In this document: in pieces, positions 32,533-43,200 of the stretch
How positions within the stretch are numbered: the stretch's first letter is position 1
Layout: every line of letters starts with the position of its first letter
NCBI RefSeq assembly: GCF_963924675.1
Contig: NC_089226.1
Coordinates: 40,689,124 to 40,753,123, forward strand
Length of the DNA stretch: 64,000 bases
Source: Phocoena phocoena
Lineage: Eukaryota; Chordata; Mammalia; Artiodactyla; Phocoenidae
Direction of reading: 5' to 3'
The notes under the pieces: generated by a model
The model's database searches: none
The model's input: the letters and a program-made list of their open reading frames with translations, nothing else
What the model was told of the DNA's origin: nothing
Translations under genes and position numbers: made by a program

Positions 32533-33357
32533 CTTTATTATTTATTTTATTTTATTTTTTAAATTAAATTTTATTTATTTATTTTTTCTACAGCAGGTTC
32601 TTATTAGTTATCTATTTTATACACATTAGTGTATATATGTCAATCCCAATTTATTATTTATGTTTTTTAAAATTTAATTTATTTTTTATACAGCAGGTTC
32701 TTATTAGTTATCTATTTTATACATATTAGTGTATACATGTCAATCCCAATCTCCCAATTCATCCCACCACCACCAACCCCTGCTTGTCCCCCTTGGTGTC
32801 CATACGTTTGTTCTCTACATCTGTGTCTCAATTTCTGCCTTGCAAACTGGTTCATCTGTACCATTTTTCTAGGTTCCACATATATGCGTTAATATACGAT
32901 ATTTATTTTTCTCTTTCTTACTTGCTTCACTCTGCATGACAGTCTCTAGGTCCATCCACATCTCTACAAATGGCCCAATTTCATTCCTTTTTATGGCTGA
33001 GTGATATTGCGTTGTATGCAGGTAACACATCTTCTTTATCCATTCGTCTGTCGATGGGCATTTAGGTTGCTTCCATGACCTGGCTATGGTAAATAGTGCT
33101 GCAATGAACATTGGGGTACATGAGTCTTTTTGAATTATGGTTTTCTCGGGGTATATGCCTAGTAGTGGGATTGCTGGGTCATATGGTAATTCTATTTTTA
33201 GTTTTTTAAGGAACCTCCATACTGTTCTCCATAGTGGCTGTATCAATTTACATTCCCACCAACAGGGTAAGAGGGTTCCCTTTTCTCCACACCCTCTCCA
33301 GCATTTGTTGTTTGTAGATTTTCTGATGATGCCCATTCTAACTGGTGTGAAGTGAGA
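32533..33357 (-). mobile_element. 5'-truncated L1 with duplicated 3' UTR block
   Basis: Minus-strand L1 with flanking duplication gggatcttttttct (32519-32532 and 33358-33371). ORF2 C-terminus is open over 168 codons (32,869-33,375) with CWRGCG..CWWEC, in which the family His of the cysteine motif is replaced by Pro. The 3'-UTR block acagcaggttcttattag.. occurs twice in tandem (about 32,585-32,652 and 32,683-32,751), separated by A/T-rich sequence. Confidence 0.95.
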
Positions 33358-33440
33358 GGGATCTTTTTTCTTCATTCCTCTAAGTAGGCCCTTGAATTCC
33401 CAGGTGACTTTATAATGGAGTTTCCTCTTACTTATCGATT

Positions 33441-33693
33441 TTTAAAAAAAAATTATTTATTTAATTAATTTATTTTTGGCTGCATTGGGTCTTCATTGCT
33501 GCGCACGGGCTTTCTCTAGTTGCAGCGAGTGGGGGCTACTCTTTGTTGCGATGCGTGGGCTTCTCATTGCAGTGTCTTCTCTTGCTGCGGAGCATGGGCT
33601 CTAGGCGCTTGGGTTTCAGTAGTTGTGGCATGTGGGCTCAGTAGTAGTGGCTTCGGGCTCTTGAGCGCAGGCTCAGTAGTTGTGGCACATGGG
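33441..33693 (-). mobile_element. CHR SINE, long form, 5'-truncated
   Basis: Contains the long-form 3' part (ggctgcattgggtcttcatt on plus) but ends at 33,693 before the tRNA-related head, so the promoter is missing. Confidence 0.9.
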
Positions 33694-34026
33694 TTATAAA
33701 ATATTAAAGTATTTGGTGATCAAGTGTTATGTATACCTTGTTAATACATTGACTAATGAAACCTAGCTGTGGATCTAAGAACACTGTAATTTTAAAGTAG
33801 TGAGAGGTGTAAATTATATTTTGAGATATCTGCAACACTATAATGTGATATGAAAACATCTGAGTTCTATTGATGCCAAAGTCACAGATATTGCTAATAA
33901 TACTGTGGTTTGTTGCTTATATTCATAATGGAAAGGAACATGCATGGAAGCTAGTGAAAGCAAAGCTATCATTTTCCCCCAACCAGATTTATCCACAGAC
34001 TTTGCTTAAGAATCCTTGTTCTGGAA
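33694..34026. other. No gene or repeat recognised
   Basis: AT-rich non-coding DNA. Confidence 0.4.
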
Positions 34027-34212
34027 TCAGCGGTTTCTAACCTATTTTCAGCCACGGATTCTTTGAGAATCTAATGAAAGCTATCTGTAGGCCATCTCAC
34101 CTCCAAAATGCATTATCTACAGGTATAAAAATTATATCATATTTGTGGAACTCCTAATGGACATCCATGGACCATTTCCAACCATGGACCCCCGGTTAAG
34201 AACTCCAATTCT
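34027..34212. mobile_element. hAT-type non-autonomous DNA transposon remnant
   Basis: Terminal inverted similarity: agcggtttctaacc at the left and ggttaagaactcc at the right, with ttgagaatctaatgaaagct inside, typical of mammalian MER1-group elements. Exact family not assigned. Confidence 0.5.
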
Positions 34213-34904
34213 ACATGTACCAGCACAGCAGTCAAGGGCAGTGTATGATTTAGCATTTCTTAGCTGTAAATAACAGAAACTAACTCTGGAGCCAGGCAGT
34301 TTTAGAGGACCTCTGTAGCAGAAGCTTCTGGACAGTCTTATCTGTATCCCATATCTAGAATAAGTAAGTTCCATCTGGGGCCAGGTTTTCAACCCTTGAT
34401 CATTGTTCCAATGTCTGAGTGGGCCTAGCTCAGGTCACGTGCCCGTCTCTGCACTAGAGGAGAGCTGGGCACCTTGATCAAATACCTCAGCAGACTGTAT
34501 CTAGTGAGGAAGAATAATTTCTCAGAGGAATTTGAGGCACTATTATCAAAAAAGAAAGGAAGAAAACAGAAAAGAAAAAAAATTACCGTGGCTATAAGGC
34601 AGGCAAGAGAGAAGATAAATTTTAAGTCCCATGAAAACTCATGATGAGTACTGATTTTTAAAATTATTATTATAAGACATACTTTTTGGGAACATGTTGA
34701 TATCGCTCTCAATATGTGTATACACTGAAAGCAGCTCTCTCCTCCCAATGCCCAGAGAAGTAAACTGTTGTTCAATCAAATCAGCGTTGCATCTTACAGC
34801 TGAGTCTTAGAACCAGGGAACTGTGGTCTCTCAGAGTCAATCAAAGCCATACAGGCCAGATTTCCTGAAGCTTCAGAAAGTGCTTCCATTCCTATACTCT
34901 TCAT
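34213..34904. other. No gene or repeat recognised
   Basis: Non-coding. Confidence 0.4.
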
Positions 34905-34914
34905 GCCATTTTCT

Positions 34915-35110
34915 TTTTCCGGTACGCAGGCCTCTCACCTCTATGGCCTCTCCCGTTGCGGAGCACAGGGTCCGGACGCACAGGCCCAGCGGCCATGGCT
35001 CACGGGCCCAGCCGCTCCGCGGCACGTGGGATCCTCCCGGACCGGGGCACGAACCCGTGTCCCCAGTATCGGCAGGCGGACTCTCAACCACTGCGCCACC
35101 AGGGAAGCCC
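34915..35110 (-). mobile_element. CHR SINE, short form
   Basis: Minus strand; perfect duplication gccattttct at 34905-34914 and 35111-35120. Only a very short A tail. Confidence 0.95.
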
Positions 35111-35199
35111 GCCATTTTCTCTTAATCTCTGCTCTTCTAAAGCATACTTACTTTGTCTAGTGTGGCTCTTCTTTCATATCAGATGTTTACCACACAAGT

Positions 35200-35370
35200 A
35201 AACGCTGAGATGAAATCCAGTTCAATTAAGCAGGTGTTCACTGAACAGCAGCTACGAGTCGAGCTCTTTTCTAGGCACTGTGAGCATCGTGCAAGGAGAA
35301 TAAAACAGAGTCACCTGCTCTCCAAGAGCTTACAGCTTAGGTGTAGAGGCTGCACACACACAGGAACCAG
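35200..35370 (-). mobile_element. L2 LINE fragment
   Basis: tgttcactgaacagcagctac, tctaggcactgtgagcatc, ccaagagcttacagcttag in reverse L2 order. Confidence 0.55.
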
Positions 35371-35679
35371 GTAAACCACTCACCTGGACTGGTAACCTAA
35401 GTGATCCTCACTTGATGTGCTCACCCAAGTGCCGCCACCGGGAATCAGGAGTTGAGAGAGCAGAGTGTGGGTTGAGTAGTGAAGGAAGACCATCCCTGTC
35501 CTGTGTCTGTACCTGTGAGGCCACAGGTCTCCCAGGACCCCACTCTGAAAGCAATGAGGTACCGTGGAGTTGCACTCCTTGTCCTGGCCAGCATCCAAGA
35601 AATACAGAATCCCTGGTTGAGGAGGACCACGTACCCCCACCATGGGCTCCCCATGGAGCCACCCCCCATTCATCTCGCA
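35371..35679. other. No gene recognised
   Basis: Overlapping frames up to ~97 codons on both strands, none resembling a known protein. Confidence 0.4.
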
Positions 35680-35965
35680 GGTCTCTGCTTTAAGGTCACT
35701 TCCAGAAAGGTCCTCCCAGACCTCTCACTTTAGAATTAGTTCCTGTTATTAAACTTTCTCAAGGTGCCTTGTTCTTTTTCTTCAAAACACTTAAAATCAT
35801 TTGAAATTACATGTTTATTTTTCTCTCCACTGGTCTGTGAGCTTTTCTAGGGAGGGAAAGGACTGTGTATTTTTTGCTTGCCTCTGCATTCACAAAACTC
35901 AACAGCAGTGCCTGCGCATACGAAGTGCTCAGGAAATACGCGTGGAGTGATGGGAGAGTTAAGTA
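35680..35965 (+). mobile_element. L2 LINE 3' end
   Basis: aggtcctcccagacctctcac, ggtctgtgagcttttctagg, gaagtgctcaggaaatacg. Confidence 0.65.
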
Positions 35966-36793
35966 TAGGCTAGAAACCGCATCAGTGCTTTCTGATGATG
36001 ATGAAGCTCCTTTGAGGACAAGCGCACAGTTGATAGGAAATGCCATTTGATGTTAAAAAATGTGCCAGACCACAGGGGCAGCTGGTATATGAGTCATTGA
36101 TGAACATCTTAAGGGTTAGGAGTCTGAGAGTTAAGGTAGTTAAGAAACATTGCTTTTTGGTTTGGAATTGAAAACCTGTGGTGAAATACTTACAACCTAT
36201 GCAAAAAAGGTGGGGTCTCCTGCTCTGTTCCACCCACGCCAACCATTCCAACCGTTCTGCCTTTAACGGGGCTCTGGGGAGTTGTGTGTTACTGTGCTCT
36301 TACTTTCCCGAGCCCCCCCCCCCCAAAATGCCATGAAACACTGAACGGAATTAGATGACCATGAAGACAGGCAAGTTAATGAAGCTCTTACTTCTGTTGA
36401 AATAGAAACTTAACACTTGTCAGCAGGGAGAAAGTTGTGAAGAAATTAAGTTGAAAGAATCCACTGGTGTTGCTGGCTTGAGAGTTTGCTTTGGTTGCTA
36501 GCGGTGGGGTGGAGTAGGGATTCCTTTACATTCTTTAGCTGAAGACTTAAATTTCAGAAACCCAGAAGCAGTGAGCATGAAGATCTTGGTTGAACTTTTC
36601 ATTACTGCTCCAATGTCTTTGTACAAATGAAAACAGAGATCCTAAAACTTTCCTTATATGGGATTTTACAGCTTTATAAAAATGGGCAAGTCTCCCTTTA
36701 CTGTAGAATTGAATAGGTATAAAATTTGGTTTCAAGTCTTTATTTTTTTAAAAAAGTATATATGTATGATATTACTACCAGTGAGAAAAAGAC
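35966..36793. other. No gene or repeat recognised
   Basis: Non-coding; includes a C12 tract at 36,313-36,324. Confidence 0.4.
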
Positions 36794-37004
36794 TTTTTTT
36801 TTTTTTTTTTTTGCGGTACGTGGGCCTCTCACTGTTGTGGCCTCTCCCGTTGTGGAGCACAGGCTCTGGACGCGCAGGCTCAGCGGCCATGGCTCACGGG
36901 CCTAGCCGCTCCGCCGCATGTGGGATCCTCCCGGACCGGGGCACGAACCCGTGTCCCCTGCATCGGCAGGCGGACTGTCAACCACTGTGCCACCAGGGAA
37001 GCCC
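36794..37004 (-). mobile_element. CHR SINE, short form
   Basis: Minus strand with long poly-T; imperfect duplication around aaagac / gaagac before the T run. Confidence 0.95.
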
Positions 37005-38504
37005 CGAAGACATTTTTATTATAATACTTGATACTTATGCAGTAGTCTTCTCTGAGGAATTCAAATTCCAGCTAAGTGTATGAAATGGGTAGGCTAGCTT
37101 CTGGTGGAAATGTAAATGTATGGGACTTAATGCTACACCACTTGTCAAATACAAGAAATTGGGTATTTTCCTCAGTTTAGGGAAGATAAATTTCACCCCT
37201 TTTCTAGTTCTAGAAGAGTCTTTCCAGAATGTCAGCTTCTGGGAATTCTTATCGGATTTAACTTTAACACCAGTTGTGTACCTGCGGAGGGAAACATTGC
37301 CAAAGGTGTTAACTGTTTGACGTCTGTATTCAGTTGGGCTTTAGGTGAATTACTTAAGTGTGCTAGGTCTCAGTTTTCCCCTTTGTAACACAGGGATTAA
37401 AAACAATATCTCCTCTTAGGAGTAAGTAGCCCCCCTCTGTTGGAACAGTGTTGGTGACCTAAGAAGGACTCCCTTGGTCACAAGCACACACCTACATGCC
37501 TGCATGCATACATACACACGTGCACACGCACCTACACACGTGCTCTGTCATTGACCAGACCCCAAGCCCAGAGCCTCATTCCTGACCGGACATCTCCGGA
37601 GCCACCACCAATCTCCTCCTGACCCACGGCCACAGACGTGGTCCTGGGAGTGAAGCCTCCTTAGGCTGTACATTCTAACCAGCTAATGTGTCTGCCATGT
37701 AGGCGACAGGCAGGAAAGGAAACAGAGGCACGATTCAAACAACAACAGTTGAATGAGTGATGGTCTATTGAGTCCGCTGAGCCTTTGCGGGGGTCACCCA
37801 GGTCTCTGAGATTGTAAGGTAGTAACGTCCAAGGCTTTCAGATTGCATGGCCCTGTAACATTACAAAGACGTTTGGGGGGGGTACTGAGATTGCCAACTT
37901 TTTATTTTGCTGAAAAATGGCTGAAAACAAAACCCCAAGCTATCACAAATCTCATATTCATTGATACAAAAATAGAATGCATTTAGCTTTACATTGCTCT
38001 AATAAGATCTTGTTTTGCCCCTGAGTAGTAAAAACATCTCCAAGGACCTGCGGCCGTCAGCAGATGAGCCTGGAACCCTGCTGTAGAGGCTACACAGCCG
38101 GGTACGGAAGGGGCCGAGGGAGCAATTTTATGAACATACACGGCTAACCTGTGCTCCTGGCAGCTGCAGCCAGGCCACGAACCCAGTTTTAGCTTTGAGG
38201 CTTCCTACTTCTGCAAACACACTCTGAGGCACGCTGCCTTCACCATTCTAGACCTCCCCTTTCTTACTTCACTGCTTCTATAATTTATTTCTCAAGACTG
38301 GCACAGCCCAGCGCAACATGGCACATCTAACGCACAAGGTAGTGTTTCCTCCTTCATCCTGAGTGTGAGTTCCTGTCGTCTCCACAGTGTCACAAAAAGG
38401 TGTGTCTTCCACAGACCTATACCCTCATGTTCTCTTTGTTTTTTTCACCATTCTTACAAAGCTAATGTCATGCGGACTGAGTCAGAAGAATCATAAGGCC
38501 CGTA
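37005..38504. other. Largely unique sequence
   Basis: Only a short MIR (37,330-37,430, plus strand: gtgaattacttaagtgtgct then cagttttcccctttgtaaca) was recognised. 37,478-37,545 is an alternating purine/pyrimidine (CA/TG-rich) stretch. No gene seen. Confidence 0.45.
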
Positions 38505-38790
38505 TTATTCATTCATTCATTCATTTAATAAATATTGAGAGCCGATTATGCCCTAGGCTCCACACCAGGTGTTGGGGATATAGTAATGGGTAAACAAGCA
38601 CAGTCCCTTCTCTCATGGAGGGAGACCATGACAGAAACAAACAAACAAATAAATATATATTTATAAAATGTGATGAGAACAGTGAAAAATCAGGAGTGTC
38701 ATGAAAGAGTATCACAGATGGAGTAGTTAAGAAAAGCTTCCCTGAGAAAATGACATTTAAGCTGAGGCCTGAGAGATAACACAGTGGACA
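38505..38790 (-). mobile_element. L2 LINE remnant
   Basis: Begins with an (ATTC)n run, then aataaatattgagagccgat, ggtgttggggatatagtaat, gaaaagcttccctgagaaaat. Confidence 0.75.
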
Positions 38791-38959
38791 TTCATTGGCT
38801 TTGGTCACCTTCCATCCACTTTCTCTTCTTTTGGTAACAACACCTGATGATTAATTTTGGGGGATTTCATTTGGGGAGCCCCATTCTTCTCGGGTTGGGG
38901 TTGTGATCAAGCTAGGTCATGTGACCAAGCCAGGTCAAGCTGGCTTTCATTCAGGGCTT

Positions 38960-39165
38960 GGAATCTTGTGTGGAGTGATGCAAGGACAGAAAAAAAATTG
39001 GAGTGGGCAGAGTGTTCTGAGGGATGGGTTTGCCAAATGAATGCCTCTGGAGGGCTAGCTGCACCAGACCCTGTGGGGCAAGATGAAGACTTTGGATTTT
39101 ATCCTAAATGTAAAGGAAAGTTGTAAAGCTCTTTTGAGCATGGGGAGGATATTTTTGGTAGCAAC
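38960..39165 (-). mobile_element. L2 LINE remnant
   Basis: gactttggattttatcctaaat and gagcatggggagga are reverse-L2 signatures. Confidence 0.5.
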
Positions 39166-39224
39166 CAATGTCACAAAGAAAAAACAACCCACCGAACAAT
39201 CCAATCCAAGAAACAGTGTAAAGA

Positions 39225-39345
39225 TCTTTGAGTTGGTCATCTCAGTTTTGCTCTGAGCCAGTTCCAGGACCCTAGGAATTTGTAAGACTTTCCTAATCTC
39301 ACTTAGCCCCAGTGTCTTTATCTATAAAATGAGGTGGTAGATTAG
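39225..39345 (+). repeat. MIR SINE remnant
   Basis: ctcacttagccccagtgtctt then ctataaaatgaggtggtag. Confidence 0.55.
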
Positions 39346-39453
39346 CAGATCTAACTTCCCTTCCTTCTCTGATGTTCATGATCTATAGTCAAACCATGTC
39401 AAATTGGACAAGGTGTCCATCATCAAGAAGATTATTATAAAATAGAGAGATAA

Positions 39454-39768
39454 GGACTTCCCTGGTGGTCCAGTGGTGAAGAATCCACCTTCCAGTTCAG
39501 GGGATGCGGGTTCCATCCCTGGTAGGGGAGCTGAGATCCCACATGCCACGGGGAAACTGAGCCTGCACGCCACAACTACTGAGCTCACATGCCTCAACGA
39601 GAGAGCCCACGTGCCGCAAACTACAGAGCCCACACGCTCTGGAGTCTGCGCACAACTAGAGAGAAGCCCACGCCCGCAACGAAGAGCCCGCGCCCCGCAA
39701 CAAAAGATCCCACACGCTGCAACTAAGACCCGATGCAGCCAAAAAAAAAAAAGAGAGAGAGAGAGAGG
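39454..39768 (+). mobile_element. tRNA-derived SINE, third variant (gtccag head)
   Basis: Starts ggacttccctggtggtccag, B-box-like gggttccatccctgg, then a long body with several acgccacaactactgagc-like internal units and a poly-A/(GA)n end. The head resembles the 13,070 copy, the tail the long CHR form. Probable duplication agagagataa on both sides. Confidence 0.92.
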
Positions 39769-39769
39769 G

Positions 39770-40082
39770 ATAAATACCCAACCTCTGTAACACCTGCTGT
39801 GCTCCAAGGAGTTATAATGTTTAACGTGGTTTTTAAGCTGATTTTGCCAGCTTATTGTCCCGTTGGCTGCAAAAGGATTTCAACCGGTACTAGGCTCAGT
39901 AGCCATTTAATGAAGAACTTTGAAAGAAGGAATGACTTAAAGTGTGATACTCTGCTAAGTGGAGACACATTCACTTCAATTGAATGCTTCATGACAGAAA
40001 ACACTAGTGAGAGTATTGACTCTTGGCTGAATTTCACCGAGACCTTGCACCTGTCGAAACGCCTGTGTGTGATGTGTCTCTC
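39770..40082. other. No repeat recognised
   Basis: Holds a 127-codon open frame starting in the SINE tail (39,733-40,116); no recognised domain and probably chance. Confidence 0.4.
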
Positions 40083-40470
40083 AGTTATCTATTGCTGCCA
40101 GCACTTAGTGGATTAAAGCAACCACCATTTTATTTCTCACAACTGTTGGGTTGCCTGGGTCATTTTGGCTAGTCACGCCTAGGCTCACTCATGTGGCTAC
40201 ATTCAGCTGGTGGGTTGGCTGGGGTTTGCTACAGCTGGGATGGTGAGCCTCTCTCTGCCTGAGTCTTTCATTTTTAAGGAGGTTGGACCAGATTTCTTCA
40301 CTTTCTTCACAGTGTTTCAAGAAGGCAAGGAGCGAGGCACACGTGCTCATCAAACATCCCTGCGTTTGCCATGTTTGTTGATGTCCCAGTGGCCAAAACA
40401 CGTTGTGTGGCCAAGCCCAGGGTTAATATGGGAGGGGGCTACGTCCTGGGCATGGGTAGGCAGTGTGATA
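40083..40470. mobile_element. Interspersed repeat, class not assigned
   Basis: cagttatctattgctgccag, tttatttctcacaactgttg and the following text resemble a mammalian LTR or DNA-element family that I cannot name. Confidence 0.4.
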
Positions 40471-40849
40471 CATTAGAGGTCCACACTATGTGGACTTTCC
40501 CTCTTAGATATGCATTGCAAGATATGCAACTTTAACTTATAAATTCTGGTACTCTCACACACAATGTACATGTTATTTCTAGTATAAGAAAGCATTTGGA
40601 GTCACCTTATTAAGGGACTGAACCCTACAGCAAATGGTTCTGTTTGCCTCACAAAATTATTCATTAATTTTTTGCAGTGGTCTTAGAAAGTTATGTATAT
40701 ATTTAGAGGAAAATGGCATTTACAATTATAATGAATTAAAGCAATGTATATTGCAGAAACACTGCCCCAATTTGGAACTGAGGCTTGCTAATTTCATATT
40801 AGCAGCATGTATATCCTTCCAACCCCTCTGCCCTAGCATGTGGGTGCCT

Positions 40850-40985
40850 GTCTCATCCACTAGACCTCAGACTCCTTTGAGGGCAAGAATCGTACCTCAC
40901 CAATGTTTGTTTCCCTCACACTTCCAGCACCTACAACACTCAGTGGATGCTCCCTAAATGCTTGTTAAATAAATGAATCGATAGT
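40850..40985 (+). mobile_element. L2 LINE 3' end
   Basis: gactcctttgagggcaagaat, ttccagcacctacaacactc, cttgttaaataaatgaatcg. Confidence 0.7.
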
Positions 40986-41039
40986 TGCCTTTTATTAAAC
41001 ACCTATATGTTCCAGGGACTTCACTCACAGACTGGATCA

Positions 41040-41170
41040 CCAATTCTCTCAATGTCACAGATAAGCACCATTCTCCACAATTTACAATTGAGGGGACTGA
41101 GGTGCAGAAAGCCCAAGGCGGATGGGCTGGGATTCCAGCCCAGTCCTGTCTGATGCCACTTCATTGCACT
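41040..41170 (-). repeat. MIR SINE fragment
   Basis: attgaggggactgaggtgca, gctgggattccagcccagtc. Confidence 0.55.
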
Positions 41171-41388
41171 CACTGCTGTTTTATGTGCAGAGCAGGAAGG
41201 AGACTGTTAAAAATGAAAAGACGGCCTCAAGGTGTTGAGAGAGGGCAAGGAGAAAACAGGAAGAATCTGTAGACCGCAGGGGCCCTTAAACATTGACTGC
41301 CGTCGCAATAAAATAAACACTTGTTCATTAAGAGATTGGCCACCGAAACCCAGGGGGAAAACCTACAGGAGAGCCAGTTCTACAGCTC

Positions 41389-41415
41389 TTAAGACCAGCT
41401 CATAACTGGTCTTAA
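41389..41415. repeat. Perfect 10-bp hairpin, 7-base loop
   Basis: TTAAGACCAG, loop ctcataa, CTGGTCTTAA. Lies 0.8 kb upstream of the CpG island, in sequence with no recognised repeat. Confidence 0.95.
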
Positions 41416-41589
41416 AACCCAAGACCCATTAATTCTTCGGGGTGGGGAAGGCCTTGCTCCCGGGGCTGGCTCTCTTGGGTAGGTGACAGTACCCCACATA
41501 CAAGGGTATTAAGGTGTCCCCAGATGAAAAGGTAGCCATCATTTTACTTTTTGCCTATAGTTTTTATTACCTACTAGGTTAGTAATAAT

Positions 41590-41815
41590 AGTAACAGTGG
41601 CTACCACTTAGATACAGTATAGGTGGGGTGGAGGGGTTGAGCAAAGTGCTTTACACAGAGTGCGGGATCTCAATTAATCCTCACGACAACTCTGTGAAGT
41701 AGATTTTATTACTCTTAATTGATAGATGAGGTAACTGCCCAGGGAGATTAGCTTTCCCGAGAGTTCCCAGCTTTTAAGTGGTAGATCTATGTAAAACCTA
41801 GGTCTGTTTGACTAA
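41590..41815 (-). repeat. MIR SINE remnant
   Basis: tcaattaatcctcacgacaac, tgatagatgaggtaactgcc, tcccagcttttaagtggtag. Confidence 0.75.
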
Positions 41816-41910
41816 AGGCCCTGAGCAACTTTGAGCTGCGGGCCTTGTGCAACTTTGGTGCTAGTCTGAGGTGGGGAATTGTGAATCCTATTTATTCATG
41901 CAACGCTGCT

Positions 41911-41913
<3 letters not shown>

Positions 41914-41941
<28 letters not shown>
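41914..41941. repeat. (GT)14 microsatellite
   Basis: Fourteen uninterrupted GT units, about 0.3 kb upstream of the CpG island. Confidence 0.97.
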
Positions 41942-41944
<3 letters not shown>

Positions 41945-42373
41945 TTACAACAACAACAAAAAATTCAGGTGGGGATATCTGTCCTCTGGAGGTTTAGAAG
42001 CCTACGTGGGTGGAGAGCGGCCAAAATCTCTACTCATTCATTCACCCTTTCACTGCTTCAAGAAGTATTTGTTGCGCCCTTGGATATTCCAGGCAGGGCG
42101 CTAACCTAGCCCTAGGAGAGAGAATGACGAACACGAGAGACGTGGTGTTTGTTCCCCAACCCTATTTTACTTTTTCGTAGGCGAGGCATTCAGATTTAGA
42201 GAAGCAGGAAATGTATCGGCCCAGGTGGGGCACGGAGGAAGGGCGCCGAGAGGCTGGCTGGTCAGGGCAGGCTCCCCGGAGGCAGCGGCGCGGCCGGGGC
42301 CGCCACAAGGGAGGGTCTCCAGCAGAGCGTAACCGGGCTGGGAGCGAGCCTTGGCGCGGGGGCGGCCGGCGAG

Positions 42374-42385
42374 TTAGGGTTAGGG
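42374..42385 (+). repeat. Two telomeric-type TTAGGG units
   Basis: TTAGGGTTAGGG followed by CG, inside the island. Too short to be an interstitial telomere. Confidence 0.9.
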
Positions 42386-42419
42386 CGAGAGGATTCGCCT
42401 TCCCGGCGGCAGAGGGCGC

Positions 42420-42544
42420 CTGGCGCTGCGGTCCGGCGCGCCGGAGCCGCCCGCGCGGACGCCGAGAGAAGAGGCGAGGCGGGGAGCTCGAGCGGCGGCC
42501 ACTGCCACGTCTTCCCGGCAGTGGCGGCGGCGGCGCGGGAGGAG
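42420..42544 (+). other. Candidate non-coding first exon, 3' part
   Basis: A good splice-donor match (GAG|GTGAGC, GT at 42545-42546) closes a GC-rich segment that has no in-frame start I would trust. It contains an 8-bp perfect hairpin (42499-42524). The upstream limit (transcription start) is not visible; 42,420 is nominal. A second, GC-AG type donor-like site (CAG|GCAAGT) lies near 42,992. Confidence 0.4.
42499..42524. repeat. 8-bp hairpin in candidate 5' UTR
   Basis: CCACTGCC, 10-base loop acgtcttccc, GGCAGTGG; perfect pairing, 20 bases before the candidate donor. Confidence 0.9.
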
Positions 42545-43200
42545 GTGAGCGGCGGCGGCGCGGGCGGGCAAGTGGGCAGGGAGCGGCGCGGGCGGGCACC
42601 GGGCACCGGGCGGGGGTGCCGGCGCCGGGACAGCGCGGTTCCCGCCACGCCGGCTCCTCCTCTGCGCCGGGCGGACTGCCGAGGCCCGGGCGCCGAGCGA
42701 GTCCCGAGCGCAACTCGTGCCGGCGGGGCGGGCCGGGGCCGAGGGGACACGAGCCCGCGCGCCATTCGCGGCGCGGGACGCGGGATCCCCGCCGCTGCGG
42801 GGCCGGCGCCGCGGCCGGGAAAAGTTGGGGCGGACAGAGCCCCAACGGGCCGGGAGGGAAGTGCGGGTGCACGGCTGACACCCGGGGCGCGGAGGGACGC
42901 GGGGAGAAGGGGGTCTGGGCCGGAGGCGGGAGACGCGGGTCCTCTGCGGGCGGAGAGGAAGGGGTGCGCTCAGATTCTCGGGCTGGAGCAGGCAAGTGTC
43001 CGGCGGAGACCCCGCGAGTGAGGAGGGAGGGAGGCCCACGGGGGGCAGCCACTGGGGGGACCGGAGGCGAGTGGGTGGCGGGGTAGAGCGATGGGCAGTG
43101 GGCTTTGCCTCCTCGCGCCTCTGTTGGGGCAGACGCTGAAAGAGGGGTCGGGCTCAGAGTGGGGGACGCCTCTTGGCGTCTGAAGATCCGGTGGGGAGTT

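Larger units (their letters stand above)
42211..43200. promoter_or_regulatory. CpG island promoter
   Basis: An abrupt ~1-kb island with very dense CpG, (GGC)n runs, GC boxes (for example ggggcgggcc near 42,726), and no TATA box, flanked on both sides by CpG-poor DNA. This is the classical architecture of a broad housekeeping or developmental promoter. Long open frames of nearly 300 codons exist on both strands, but they are Arg/Gly/Pro/Ala-rich, unrelated to known proteins, and expected where stop codons are depleted by GC content. Direction and gene are not established; the plus-strand donor at 42,545 favours rightward transcription. Confidence 0.88.

Noticed and set aside
38505..38525. CRISPR-like or satellite array from ATTC units
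   Set aside because: A five-unit tetranucleotide run at the end of an L2; ordinary simple repeat.
42371..42390. Interstitial telomere or fusion site
   Set aside because: Only two hexamer units; far too short.
42162..43052. 296-codon minus-strand frame as a real gene
   Set aside because: Composition-driven in a CpG island; low-complexity Arg/Pro/Ala, no domain, and an equally long frame exists on the other strand.
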